Positions 1-5,858 of a DNA stretch of 5,858 nt are shown piece after piece. The notes under the pieces were generated by a model. The model did no database searches, was not told the origin of the DNA, and saw nothing but the letters and a program-made list of their open reading frames with translations. The stretch's first letter is position 1. Every line of letters begins with the position of its first letter. Location of the stretch: assembly GCA_029931885.1 (NCBI GenBank), contig JAOZRJ010000108.1, positions 1 through 5,858 on the forward strand, read 5' to 3'. The DNA is from Candidatus Omnitrophota bacterium. GTDB lineage: Bacteria; Omnitrophota; Koll11; Zapsychrales; Aceulaceae. Both the position numbers and the translations under genes were made by a program.

Positions 1-204
1 GCCTCCACCAAGCGCACCCGCAGCACCACCGATTAAAGCACCTTCAACACCGTGTCCCATTTGATGGCCAACTACACCACCGGCAACAGCTCCAACCAAT
101 CCACCAATGCCAGCACCTTTCTTTGTATTAGCGCCCATGGACTCACATCCAGAAAAAACTACAATCACGGTTAGCAAAACACTGAAAAATAAAACTTTTC
201 TCAT
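1..204 (-). CDS. Glycine-zipper lipoprotein, N-terminal part (cut by left edge)
   Basis: The 68 visible codons start at the ATG at 202-204, preceded by a strong AGGAGG ribosome site. The N-terminus is a lipoprotein signal: basic MRK, a hydrophobic stretch to about residue 17, then V-F-S-G-C with the lipidation Cys at residue 20. Phe at -3 is less usual than Leu. Residue +2 is Glu, not Asp, which by the enterobacterial rule would favour the outer membrane. From residue 30 the protein is a glycine zipper: GxGIGG, AxAGGVVG and ALIGGAAGALGG, rich in small residues spaced to pack two membrane-associated helices. This resembles the glycine-zipper 2TM / 17-kDa-antigen / SlyB group, usually small envelope lipoproteins of structural or stress-related role. 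The C-terminus and any further domain lie outside the window. It follows the transporter gene by 31 bases and may share its transcript. The lipoprotein and zipper calls are secure; the exact function is unknown. Confidence 0.85.
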   Translation of the reverse strand, partial: MRKVLFFSVLLTVIVVFSGCESMGANTKKGAGIGGLVGAVAGGVVGHQMGHGVEGALIGGAAGALGGG

Positions 205-209
205 CTACT

Positions 210-215
210 CCTCCT
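210..215 (-). promoter_or_regulatory. Strong Shine-Dalgarno site of the lipoprotein gene
   Basis: On the minus strand the sequence AAAAAGGAGGAGTAG directly precedes the ATG at 202-204, with AGGAGG five bases upstream of it. This is a near-perfect anti-16S match and fixes the start. It also lies in the 31-base gap after the transporter stop, so the lipoprotein can be translated independently on a shared mRNA. The other two genes show no comparable site. Confidence 0.85.
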
Positions 216-235
216 TTTTATTATTCTTTAAATAT

Positions 236-922
236 TTATAAAGCAAAATTGGTTAACAAAAACAAACCCTTAATAATAAAATATACGGCTGCACTAAATA
301 AAATAATTGCAGAAATTCTTTTAATATAAATCAACCATTTTCCAGACTTTGGAAGCCTTGCCAAAAGTCCGCTAAATGTGCCGACAAGAATTAACGAAAA
401 GCCTACTCCATAAGAAAAAACAAATAAAAGACTAACAGCGTGAAAAATATTCTGTTTTGAACCAACATACAATAAAAGCGTTCCTAAAATAGGAGCCGTG
501 CACGGGCCGACAACTAATCCAGACAACATACCAAACAATAGTATAGCCCAAAATCCTTTTGGCCGTATTTTATTTTGAAACCTAACTCCAAAAACTGGAA
601 AAGAAATAGCATCTACCATTATCAATCCAAAAAGAATCAAAAAGATTCCTATTCCTATAAACATATAAGGATTAGAGTGAAAATGTCCAAAAAACCGACC
701 TGTCAAAACAGCTACTGCGCCTAAAATAGAATAGCTAATTGCTAATCCAAAAACATAGACTAATGATAGCACAAAAGCTGTTAAACGATTACCTTTAATA
801 TTTGCCCCAGCAATAAATCCTGCCGTTAAAGGAAGCAAAGGATAAATGCAAGGCGTGAAGCTGGTCAAAACTCCAGCCCAAAATACAATAAAGTAATCAA
901 AAATACTTCCAGATAAATTCAT
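236..922 (-). CDS. ccdA: DsbD/CcdA-type membrane thiol-electron transporter
   Basis: This 228-residue, strongly hydrophobic protein has about six membrane helices and is the stand-alone transmembrane module of the DsbD/CcdA family. The family carries electrons from cytoplasmic thioredoxin across the inner membrane to periplasmic thioredoxin-like proteins, for cytochrome c maturation or disulfide repair. The two redox cysteines are visible: Cys25 in SFTPCIYPLLP (helix 1) and Cys141 in VVGPCTAPILG (helix 4), each with the family's flanking prolines. They sit at pseudo-symmetric positions of the inverted three-helix repeats. These motifs look closer to the DsbD membrane domain than to classical CcdA, but the periplasmic alpha and thioredoxin gamma domains of DsbD are absent, so a separate partner is needed; none is in the window. 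The ATG at 920-922 is favoured because an in-frame TAA lies 15 bases upstream of it. Its ribosome site is weak (A-rich only). The symbol follows common use for the short form; the substrate is inferred. Confidence 0.9.
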   Translation of the reverse strand: MNLSGSIFDYFIVFWAGVLTSFTPCIYPLLPLTAGFIAGANIKGNRLTAFVLSLVYVFGLAISYSILGAVAVLTGRFFGHFHSNPYMFIGIGIFLILFGLIMVDAISFPVFGVRFQNKIRPKGFWAILLFGMLSGLVVGPCTAPILGTLLLYVGSKQNIFHAVSLLFVFSYGVGFSLILVGTFSGLLARLPKSGKWLIYIKRISAIILFSAAVYFIIKGLFLLTNFAL

Positions 923-939
923 AAAGATTTTTTCTTTTT

Positions 940-948
940 ATCATACCA
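940..948 (-). promoter_or_regulatory. Possible extended -10 promoter element before the transporter gene
   Basis: In the 58-base gap between the giant gene and the transporter, the minus strand reads TGGTATGAT. This fits an extended -10 box (TG-N-TATGAT, one mismatch to TATAAT). No good -35 box is present at the usual spacing, and transcription would start only about 10 bases before the ATG. The gap is very AT-rich, so a chance match is quite possible. If real, the transporter and lipoprotein genes could be transcribed independently of the giant gene. Confidence 0.2.
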
Positions 949-980
949 AATTCTAAAAATTTTAAAATAATTTCTTTATA

Positions 981-3900
981 TTATGCAAAGGAGGATTCTA
1001 GAAGGTTAAAAACCTGATTAAATTTATCAAAATCAGAAAAAAAGCTTATTTCATTTTCTTTTTCAAACACATCAACATTTTCTAATACCTGTCTATCTTT
1101 TTCTGAAATCTCTAGAAAACCGTATAAGTTAGGAAGAGGCACTATATTAATGATTACAGGAATAAAACCATCTATGTTTATCAAATCAGCTCTATCAAAA
1201 CTCGTAGGCAAAAATATGTCCACACCGTCTCCTCGTGTCTCAAGATTTAACCCGGCTGGATTAAAATCAATACCACCTTTTGTCTTTACATCAACACCCT
1301 CACCAGCTAAAAACTTCTGAATAGCAGTAATCATTTCTTCCGTTGAGAATTTATTACCTTTCAGCTCCCTAATTCCATACACTTCAACAAATTTGCTAAC
1401 CGCATCCATTTCGGCAAAATACTGAACATTTATTTCTGCTATCTTCATAGCCTTTTTACATAATTCCACAGAATGCCTCTCATTAAACTCCATTCCTAAA
1501 AATGCTTGTAATCTTTTTTTCTCATCCATTACACGTAAAAGCTTATTTAATTGTGAATAATACGTGTAGTCGGTAAGCAATCGCTTATTTTTTATAGGGA
1601 AATAATCTTCATCAGTCTCAAGGGCATAATTTTCTGCTCTTACGATACTCTTCCCCTCAATAACATCAACAGCCTGAATATATCCTTCAGGGCTAACAAG
1701 AAACTGAAAATCAGAACTCATTCTGTAATCAACAGACTCAAGTCGCTTATGAATTTCAATAAAATCTTGTATTGTTTGACTAGTGATATACTGAGGATTG
1801 CCCCGAGCAAAGTCTCCTATGGCAATATCAGTAACAATATTTAATTTACCATCTTTATCAATGTACACACCATGAGTCTCAGGTCCAAAACCTAATTCAG
1901 ACACGATTATCCGCGCACGATATTCTCTAAGCAATTCTTCTTCCGCCCTTCCTTCGCCCCTCTTTTCATATCTTTTTGATGCAACAAGATAATCGTTTAA
2001 AAAAACTACACTTACAACCCCACCGTTATAACCATTATTAATCCTACTAACCAAAAGTATTTTATTCTCAGGATGAGAAACAACTACTCTATGATTTTCA
2101 ATCATCTCTTGATACGTTCTAGGCAATTTGTTCAAAATTTCTTGAGGATCTTTTGGAAGCCTCAATTCCGATAAATAGCCAACATCACTTTCTTTTAAAT
2201 CAGAGGTAAATACAAAATGCGGATCATCTCCTCTTTCTAATACTTTTCTTATTCCATCGCTTATCAAAAGATCTTCTATGATCTCTTCAAGTGGTTTAGC
2301 TTTTTCCAAAATCGACAAACTACTTTTTTTACTTGTTTCAAAAACCAAAAATAAATCTTCCTGTCTTTTCTCAAAAGGAATACCACTCCATATGATCCAT
2401 TTCTTTAACCCTTCAACCCCTTCTCCCGCAAATTCAGAAGACCTAACATCATCAATCTGCAATTTTAAGTCTTCAAAAAGTTTTGTGCTAGCCAACAAAT
2501 TCCCCATCAGTGTCCTAGAAAGAAGATCACTTATTGTTATCTTTTGATTGTCTTCTACAGTTAAATTATTTTTATCTACTACAATATCAGTAATTCTATC
2601 AACAACATAAACTTCTTTTCCATTCTCCATTCTAAACTTCACATTTCCAGAAGAAACAAAGCATTTTCTTTTTAAGAATTCCTTTGATACATCATTTACA
2701 ATGGATTCTTCAAAATCTATTCTGGCCGGCAATGCCTTTGCAAAAATTTCAAAAAGCTGCTTCGCCAATCCCTGCCCTACAAGAGATGTCGCATCTTTCA
2801 GCAATGCTTCAGAACTAAAACTAACTTTTTGCAACCCAACATGTAAATTGTTTATCAAATTTTCTTTCTCTTTTACATCAAAAGAAAAAACACGATAAGT
2901 ATTTCTTTTTCCATTTTCATTAACCAAAAATACTTCAACTAAAATGCCATCGCTGCTAGTACTATTATGATACGAAGATTTTTCGGCCTTCAAAACATAC
3001 TCTTTTCCATCTAATCGAGATTTAATAACTTTTCCATCAATTTTACTAATAATATCCTCAACGCTAACCGTACTAGAAGCCGACGTTTCACCCGAATCCC
3101 TCTCTAGCGCACTTCCTAATATCTCATTAACACCTTTAGCATTCGCATAAAGAAATTCTTTCATCTCTTGCACATTATTAATTCCGGAAGGCAAATTTTT
3201 TCTAACGCGGCCAGAATAATTAACCCTTGAGCTATCAATTCTCTTAACTCCATTATTAAGCAAATCATTAATTGTAAATGCTAAAATTTGATTTGAAACA
3301 AGTGTCATCTGAGGATTACTCTTTATCCATGTTGCCAATATTGGAACATCACTATTAACATTTGTTACTATTTGTAAAGCTAGAATATTAAAACCCTGCT
3401 CTGTCTCGTCAACGACAGCATAAATATCTTCTGATTCAGAGTCATCTAAAATCAAAGAAGCGTACGACATTAACAAAAGTTTATGATCATCGACTTTTTC
3501 TGCCATTCTAAGCAAGGCAGTGGAAAGTTCTACCTTCCTTTCAAAATTAAGAGAACTTGCTTTAACAACTTTCTTGAAAGAATATTCTCCGCTTTTTTCA
3601 ACAAAAACTTTATCACGCAACTTTCCCTTGAATAAAGAAAAATCTGCGGTATCTCTACCTACCACCGGTTGCTCTAAATTATTTTCTCTTACAACCCCCT
3701 CTAACTCTTCGCGTATCTGGACTATTGTCTCTTGTCTTGTCGTCAATTCACTTGTAGATATTATTAAGTAATCAATTATTTCATTCATAGAAACAGCAAG
3801 AGACTTGACAAGTTCTTTATTTTCACTTACAAGTCGTTGAAAAACTTTCCGACGCTCAGCAGGTGAAAGATGTCCCAATAGTTCAATTAATTTTACTTCA

Positions 3901-5858
3901 AAAAAAGTAGCATTAGTAAATCCTTCTGATTTAAGGAATTCATTTTGCATGCCCAAAGAAAAAATATTTGCATCAAAAACTATAATATGTTGCTTTGTTT
4001 CACCTGTTTGCGAATCCTTCGCTTCAAAAATATTAAACTGAAAATCCATACCCATTTCATACCCTGCCTGCGTTAATCTATTTTGAATATCTATAAATTG
4101 ATCTATAATATCTGGAGTAATCACTGCCTGAGTCCAGAAGTCACCAATAACAATGTCGGTAACAATATTATATCTTCCGTCACTATCTTTAAAAATTCCA
4201 TGACATTCGGGTCCAAAACCTAAGCTATCAGCTATCAGGCTTGACAAGTACTCGTAAAGAAGCGATGTCTTTACCTGATGATCATTCTTCTCAGAATAAT
4301 ACGTTTTTATTGCTACAGGTCTGTTGTCCTTAAGGTAACCCAGTCTAGCGACACCGCCGCTTCCCTCATGATGACTTTTAAAAATAACCGTAGCGTCCTC
4401 AGAAAAATAAACTTTAACTTGTATTGAAGGATCATCCAAAAAATTCATCCCTTTTTCGTCCAAAAGACCTCGTTTGCTCAAATATTTCAGCATATCCCTA
4501 ATTTTAGAATCTTTAAGTAATTCATTAATGGTTGATTCTCTAAATCCAAAAAATGTTTTATACTCTTCAACTAGATAATTAAGATCTTCTGCTTCTAAGT
4601 CCACGGTTGATTGAAAAATTACCTTCCTCTCAGGATGGGCTTTCATAAAATTCTTAGCTCCAACTCCAACTTTTCCCCAAATCTTTTTCTCAACAAGATC
4701 AATAAAATTAAATGAATCTGTAGGAATATTTACAACAGTTATAGGACCGCTAACATCTTTATATTTTGAAATAGCTTTTTCATTATCCGTTAGCACTAAA
4801 ATAGGGATTTTAATATTCTCATATTCTCGAACATTACTAATATCATCAGTTATTATTAGATCAATCTGTCCTTTTTCAATCTCTCTTAAAACTTTTTCTT
4901 TATTATCTCCTGTAGAAATATAATAGTCTTTGTCTTCTACTCCTTGCAAAATATCCGCATAATTCCGCTTCTCAAACATCATTTGTTCTTTCGATAATAT
5001 AAATAGCACCTTAGACTTCTCTAAGCTTTTTTCACCGTTGATATCCATCGCTTTTCCTCGCAAAACACTAGAAGCTGATGAGTTTCTCTGATACTGTGCG
5101 CCATTTTCCTGCTCAACCTTCTCTATTTTCTTTTTAATAGCCTCAATAATACTTTTTTGACTGTATTTATCTTTTCGAGCTTCTGATAATTCTTCTGCAG
5201 TTAAATAAACTCTTGCAATCTCCTGATCTTTATAAATACTATCAACGTAAAGCTCTCCTTTTCTCTCCTTGCGCTCAGTACTATAATCAACATAAAAAAC
5301 AACATCACCTGACACCTTTGCTCCTACTGCTTTTAAAAGCTTCCTTCCTTTTTTAGGAACAAACTTAACTCCGTTATCCTGGAATATTTCATCTTTCTCC
5401 AATAAAAATTTCACTGATTCATCAAATAAATTTGCAACTGTAAGCTCTAAACCTTTTTCACGTATTCTTTCATCAACAATAGCACGGCCTTGAGAAAGAA
5501 ACCTTTGCCTAGTCTTTTCAAGCACTTTCTCTAACATGTCACTAAGATCTGACTGATCTTTAGGAAAAAAATTAAAAGCTTCCTCAATACTTACTTCTGC
5601 CATTGCATCAATTATTGTTCCCATATTTATCGGGTCAATATTTGTTATCTTATATTTTTCATTTCCTAAATTTGTAACTAAAAAATTATCCGCAGTCCTC
5701 TTTCCTTCATCACCGGGTCTATCAGCTATTCTTCTAATAACAGGCTCAAACTTTCCCGGTTGAACCTCCTTCATTGTTACTACAAAACCTTCTTTTCCAA
5801 GATCATCAATCCTTTGTAAAATATCATACTGACGTCTATTTAAATCATCTGGAACCTT
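981..5858 (-). CDS. Giant multidomain protein with receiver-like and duplicated kinase-like domains (5' end beyond window)
   Basis: I do not recognise this as a named protein. The frame is open from the stop at 981-983 to the right edge, giving 1625 visible residues. The first in-frame ATG (5774) lacks a ribosome site and is preceded by 28 sense codons with ordinary protein-like content, so the real start lies outside. Numbering from that ATG, I see: a mixed alpha/beta N-terminal part (1-225) ending in a charged helix; a Ser-rich linker (231-236); a degenerate receiver-like domain (255-366); kinase-like domain 1 (447-671); a poorly recognised region (about 690-890); a second Ser-rich linker (897-901); another alpha/beta region (905-1180); kinase-like domain 2 (1222-1453); and a distinctive C-terminal block (1500-1551). 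There is no membrane helix and only three cysteines (524, 1035-region, 1439). A signalling or protein-modifying role is inferred from the kinase fold; cell location is unknown because the N-terminus is missing. Confidence 0.9.
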   Translation of the reverse strand, partial: KVPDDLNRRQYDILQRIDDLGKEGFVVTMKEVQPGKFEPVIRRIADRPGDEGKRTADNFLVTNLGNEKYKITNIDPINMGTIIDAMAEVSIEEAFNFFPKDQSDLSDMLEKVLEKTRQRFLSQGRAIVDERIREKGLELTVANLFDESVKFLLEKDEIFQDNGVKFVPKKGRKLLKAVGAKVSGDVVFYVDYSTERKERKGELYVDSIYKDQEIARVYLTAEELSEARKDKYSQKSIIEAIKKKIEKVEQENGAQYQRNSSASSVLRGKAMDINGEKSLEKSKVLFILSKEQMMFEKRNYADILQGVEDKDYYISTGDNKEKVLREIEKGQIDLIITDDISNVREYENIKIPILVLTDNEKAISKYKDVSGPITVVNIPTDSFNFIDLVEKKIWGKVGVGAKNFMKAHPERKVIFQSTVDLEAEDLNYLVEEYKTFFGFRESTINELLKDSKIRDMLKYLSKRGLLDEKGMNFLDDPSIQVKVYFSEDATVIFKSHHEGSGGVARLGYLKDNRPVAIKTYYSEKNDHQVKTSLLYEYLSSLIADSLGFGPECHGIFKDSDGRYNIVTDIVIGDFWTQAVITPDIIDQFIDIQNRLTQAGYEMGMDFQFNIFEAKDSQTGETKQHIIVFDANIFSLGMQNEFLKSEGFTNATFFEVKLIELLGHLSPAERRKVFQRLVSENKELVKSLAVSMNEIIDYLIISTSELTTRQETIVQIREELEGVVRENNLEQPVVGRDTADFSLFKGKLRDKVFVEKSGEYSFKKVVKASSLNFERKVELSTALLRMAEKVDDHKLLLMSYASLILDDSESEDIYAVVDETEQGFNILALQIVTNVNSDVPILATWIKSNPQMTLVSNQILAFTINDLLNNGVKRIDSSRVNYSGRVRKNLPSGINNVQEMKEFLYANAKGVNEILGSALERDSGETSASSTVSVEDIISKIDGKVIKSRLDGKEYVLKAEKSSYHNSTSSDGILVEVFLVNENGKRNTYRVFSFDVKEKENLINNLHVGLQKVSFSSEALLKDATSLVGQGLAKQLFEIFAKALPARIDFEESIVNDVSKEFLKRKCFVSSGNVKFRMENGKEVYVVDRITDIVVDKNNLTVEDNQKITISDLLSRTLMGNLLASTKLFEDLKLQIDDVRSSEFAGEGVEGLKKWIIWSGIPFEKRQEDLFLVFETSKKSSLSILEKAKPLEEIIEDLLISDGIRKVLERGDDPHFVFTSDLKESDVGYLSELRLPKDPQEILNKLPRTYQEMIENHRVVVSHPENKILLVSRINNGYNGGVVSVVFLNDYLVASKRYEKRGEGRAEEELLREYRARIIVSELGFGPETHGVYIDKDGKLNIVTDIAIGDFARGNPQYITSQTIQDFIEIHKRLESVDYRMSSDFQFLVSPEGYIQAVDVIEGKSIVRAENYALETDEDYFPIKNKRLLTDYTYYSQLNKLLRVMDEKKRLQAFLGMEFNERHSVELCKKAMKIAEINVQYFAEMDAVSKFVEVYGIRELKGNKFSTEEMITAIQKFLAGEGVDVKTKGGIDFNPAGLNLETRGDGVDIFLPTSFDRADLINIDGFIPVIINIVPLPNLYGFLEISEKDRQVLENVDVFEKENEISFFSDFDKFNQVFNLLESSFA
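1122..1277 (-). other. C-terminal GGIDFNP block of the giant protein
   Basis: Residues 1500-1551 differ in character from the helical region before them. They begin GGIDFNPAGLNLE, continue through RGDGVDIFLP and a short helix, then NIDGFIPVIINIVPLP, ending about 46 residues before the stop. The alternating short strands and turns look like a small beta module. From memory, similar blocks (GGIDFNP...DG...LP...IDG..PVI) recur near the C-termini of other very large Omnitrophota proteins. I cannot confirm this here. No function is known to me; a conserved terminal tag for export, anchoring or processing is one possibility. Confidence 0.4.
1416..2111 (-). repeat. Kinase-like domain, copy 2 (probable pseudokinase)
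   Basis: Residues about 1222-1453 repeat copy 1. The Gly-rich turn is GYNGGVV (1248-1254), beta3 is VASK with Lys1267, and the helix-C Glu is Glu1284 in LLREYRA. LGFGPETHG (1294-1302) and NIVTDIAIGDF (1312-1322) are nearly identical to copy 1. The catalytic-loop counterpart SDFQFLV (1354-1360) keeps Asp1355 but has Leu1359 where copy 1 has Asn581. The metal-binding Asp is Asp1370 in AVDV, with a shorter gap from the catalytic Asp (15 residues against 24). The trailing helices (TYYSQLNKLL from 1404) align with copy 1 at an offset of about 781. Loss of the Asn suggests a regulatory or substrate-holding pseudokinase, though the remaining residues would allow nucleotide binding. This is inference from motifs. 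Confidence 0.6.
2700..2945 (-). other. Unassigned alpha/beta segment with faint acetyltransferase-fold character
   Basis: Residues about 944-1025 run as strands (ILVEVFLV, TYRVFSFDV, LHVGLQKVSF) followed by LVGQGLAKQLFEIFAKALP (998-1016). The GQGLAKQL stretch after a strand recalls the acetyl-CoA pyrophosphate loop of GNAT enzymes (Q/R-x-x-G-x-G/A). A weaker version of the same strand-helix-strand order occurs at about 797-850, where ATWIKSNP precedes a helix and GVKRIDS. Neither has a complete motif, so these may be degenerate acetyltransferase-like modules or unrelated alpha/beta folds. Confidence 0.2.
3762..4436 (-). repeat. Kinase-like domain, copy 1 (catalytic residues largely present)
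   Basis: Residues about 447-671 read as a protein-kinase-fold domain. A Gly-rich turn GSGGVA (471-476) precedes VAIK with Lys490 (beta3 Lys). Glu508 in LLYEYL, 18 residues on, matches the helix-C Glu. LGFGPECHG (518-526) and NIVTDIVIGDF (536-546) fit beta4, beta5 and the hinge. MDFQFNIF (576-583) resembles a catalytic loop, with Asp577 and Asn581 87-91 residues after the Lys. FDA (600-602) stands in for DFG, with Asp601 as metal ligand. The loop differs from the HxDxxxxN pattern: His is replaced and the Asp-Asn spacing is one residue shorter. Helices after residue 620 (TFFEVKLIELL) form a plausible C-lobe. A second copy lies about 780 residues downstream in the same protein. Activity is possible but unproven; the substrate is unknown. 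Confidence 0.6.
4677..5012 (-). other. Degenerate receiver-like domain within the giant protein
   Basis: Residues about 255-366 follow the alternating beta/alpha order of response-regulator receiver domains: beta1 KVLFIL (255-260), beta3 IDLIITDD (304-311), beta4 IPILVLTDN (323-331) and a last strand ITVVNIP (345-351), followed by an amphipathic helix. Asp310 or Asp311 lies where the phosphorylated Asp would be, and Thr329 matches the conserved Thr/Ser after beta4. The acidic pair at the end of beta1 is missing (SKEQ instead), and the Lys before the conserved Pro351 is Ile. It is therefore probably a pseudo-receiver that does not accept phosphate in the normal Mg-dependent way. The fold call rests on pattern only; another Rossmann-like domain is possible. 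Confidence 0.45.

Noticed and set aside
986..994. Minus-strand TCCTCCTTT near the 3' end of the giant gene, complementary to the lipoprotein ribosome site about 770 bases downstream
   Set aside because: Perfect nine-base complementarity is notable, but the stretch is explained by the codons for Ser-Ser-Phe, and pairing over that distance on a translated mRNA has no other support.
1003..1015. Inverted repeat AGGTT/AACCT with a three-base loop near the end of the giant gene
   Set aside because: It is short, lies inside the coding sequence before the stop, and is not followed by a T-run on the transcribed strand, so it is not a credible terminator.
2278..2547. Open frame of 89 codons on the plus strand
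   Set aside because: It lies wholly antisense to the giant gene, has Ser/Lys/Phe-rich content expected from reading an AT-rich gene backwards, and has no ribosome site that I can see.
2701..2898. Open frame of 65 codons on the plus strand
   Set aside because: Antisense to a well-supported coding frame; no recognisable domain or independent evidence for expression.
3520..3771. Open frame of 83 codons on the plus strand
   Set aside because: Antisense shadow of the giant gene over the end of kinase-like copy 1 and the region after it; composition is not protein-like.
5757..5774. Start of translation at the ATG at 5774
   Set aside because: The frame is open and coding-like upstream to the window edge, there is no ribosome site before it, and the AAGGAGG stretch lies after the ATG.

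Overview
The window is AT-rich bacterial DNA. Every gene I can support lies on the minus strand, so transcription runs from the right edge to the left. In transcription order it holds: (1) a giant soluble-looking protein whose 5' end lies beyond the right edge (981-5858, 1625 codons visible plus stop); (2) a compact six-helix DsbD/CcdA-type thiol-electron transporter (236-922); and (3) the start of a glycine-zipper lipoprotein that runs off the left edge (1-204). The gaps are 58 and 31 bases. There is no gene-free stretch over 300 bases, and I see no RNA gene, CRISPR array, insertion sequence or clear terminator.

The likely source is a Gram-negative, low-GC, probably uncultured bacterium. A lipoprotein signal with a glycine zipper is typical of outer-membrane proteins. 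From memory, giant multidomain proteins with Ser-rich linkers and a C-terminal 'GGIDFNP...DGF.PVI' block suggest Omnitrophota (former candidate phylum OP3). That assignment is inference.

The most interesting object is the giant protein. Residue numbers below count from the internal ATG at 5774, which I do not think is the true start. It carries a degenerate receiver-like alpha/beta domain (about 255-366) and two homologous protein-kinase-fold domains (about 447-671 and 1222-1453) separated by about 550 residues. Between the kinase-like domains lie two poorly recognisable segments with faint acetyltransferase-fold character, and a distinctive C-terminal block follows the second kinase-like domain. 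The first kinase-like copy keeps counterparts of the beta3 Lys, helix-C Glu, catalytic Asp, catalytic-loop Asn and metal-binding Asp. The second has lost the Asn and looks like a pseudokinase. A catalytic-like/pseudokinase pair with a fused receiver-like module would be an unusual signalling or modifying enzyme.

The three genes could be co-transcribed, but I see no functional link. The giant protein has only three cysteines in the numbered 1597 residues, so it is an unlikely thiol partner for the transporter.
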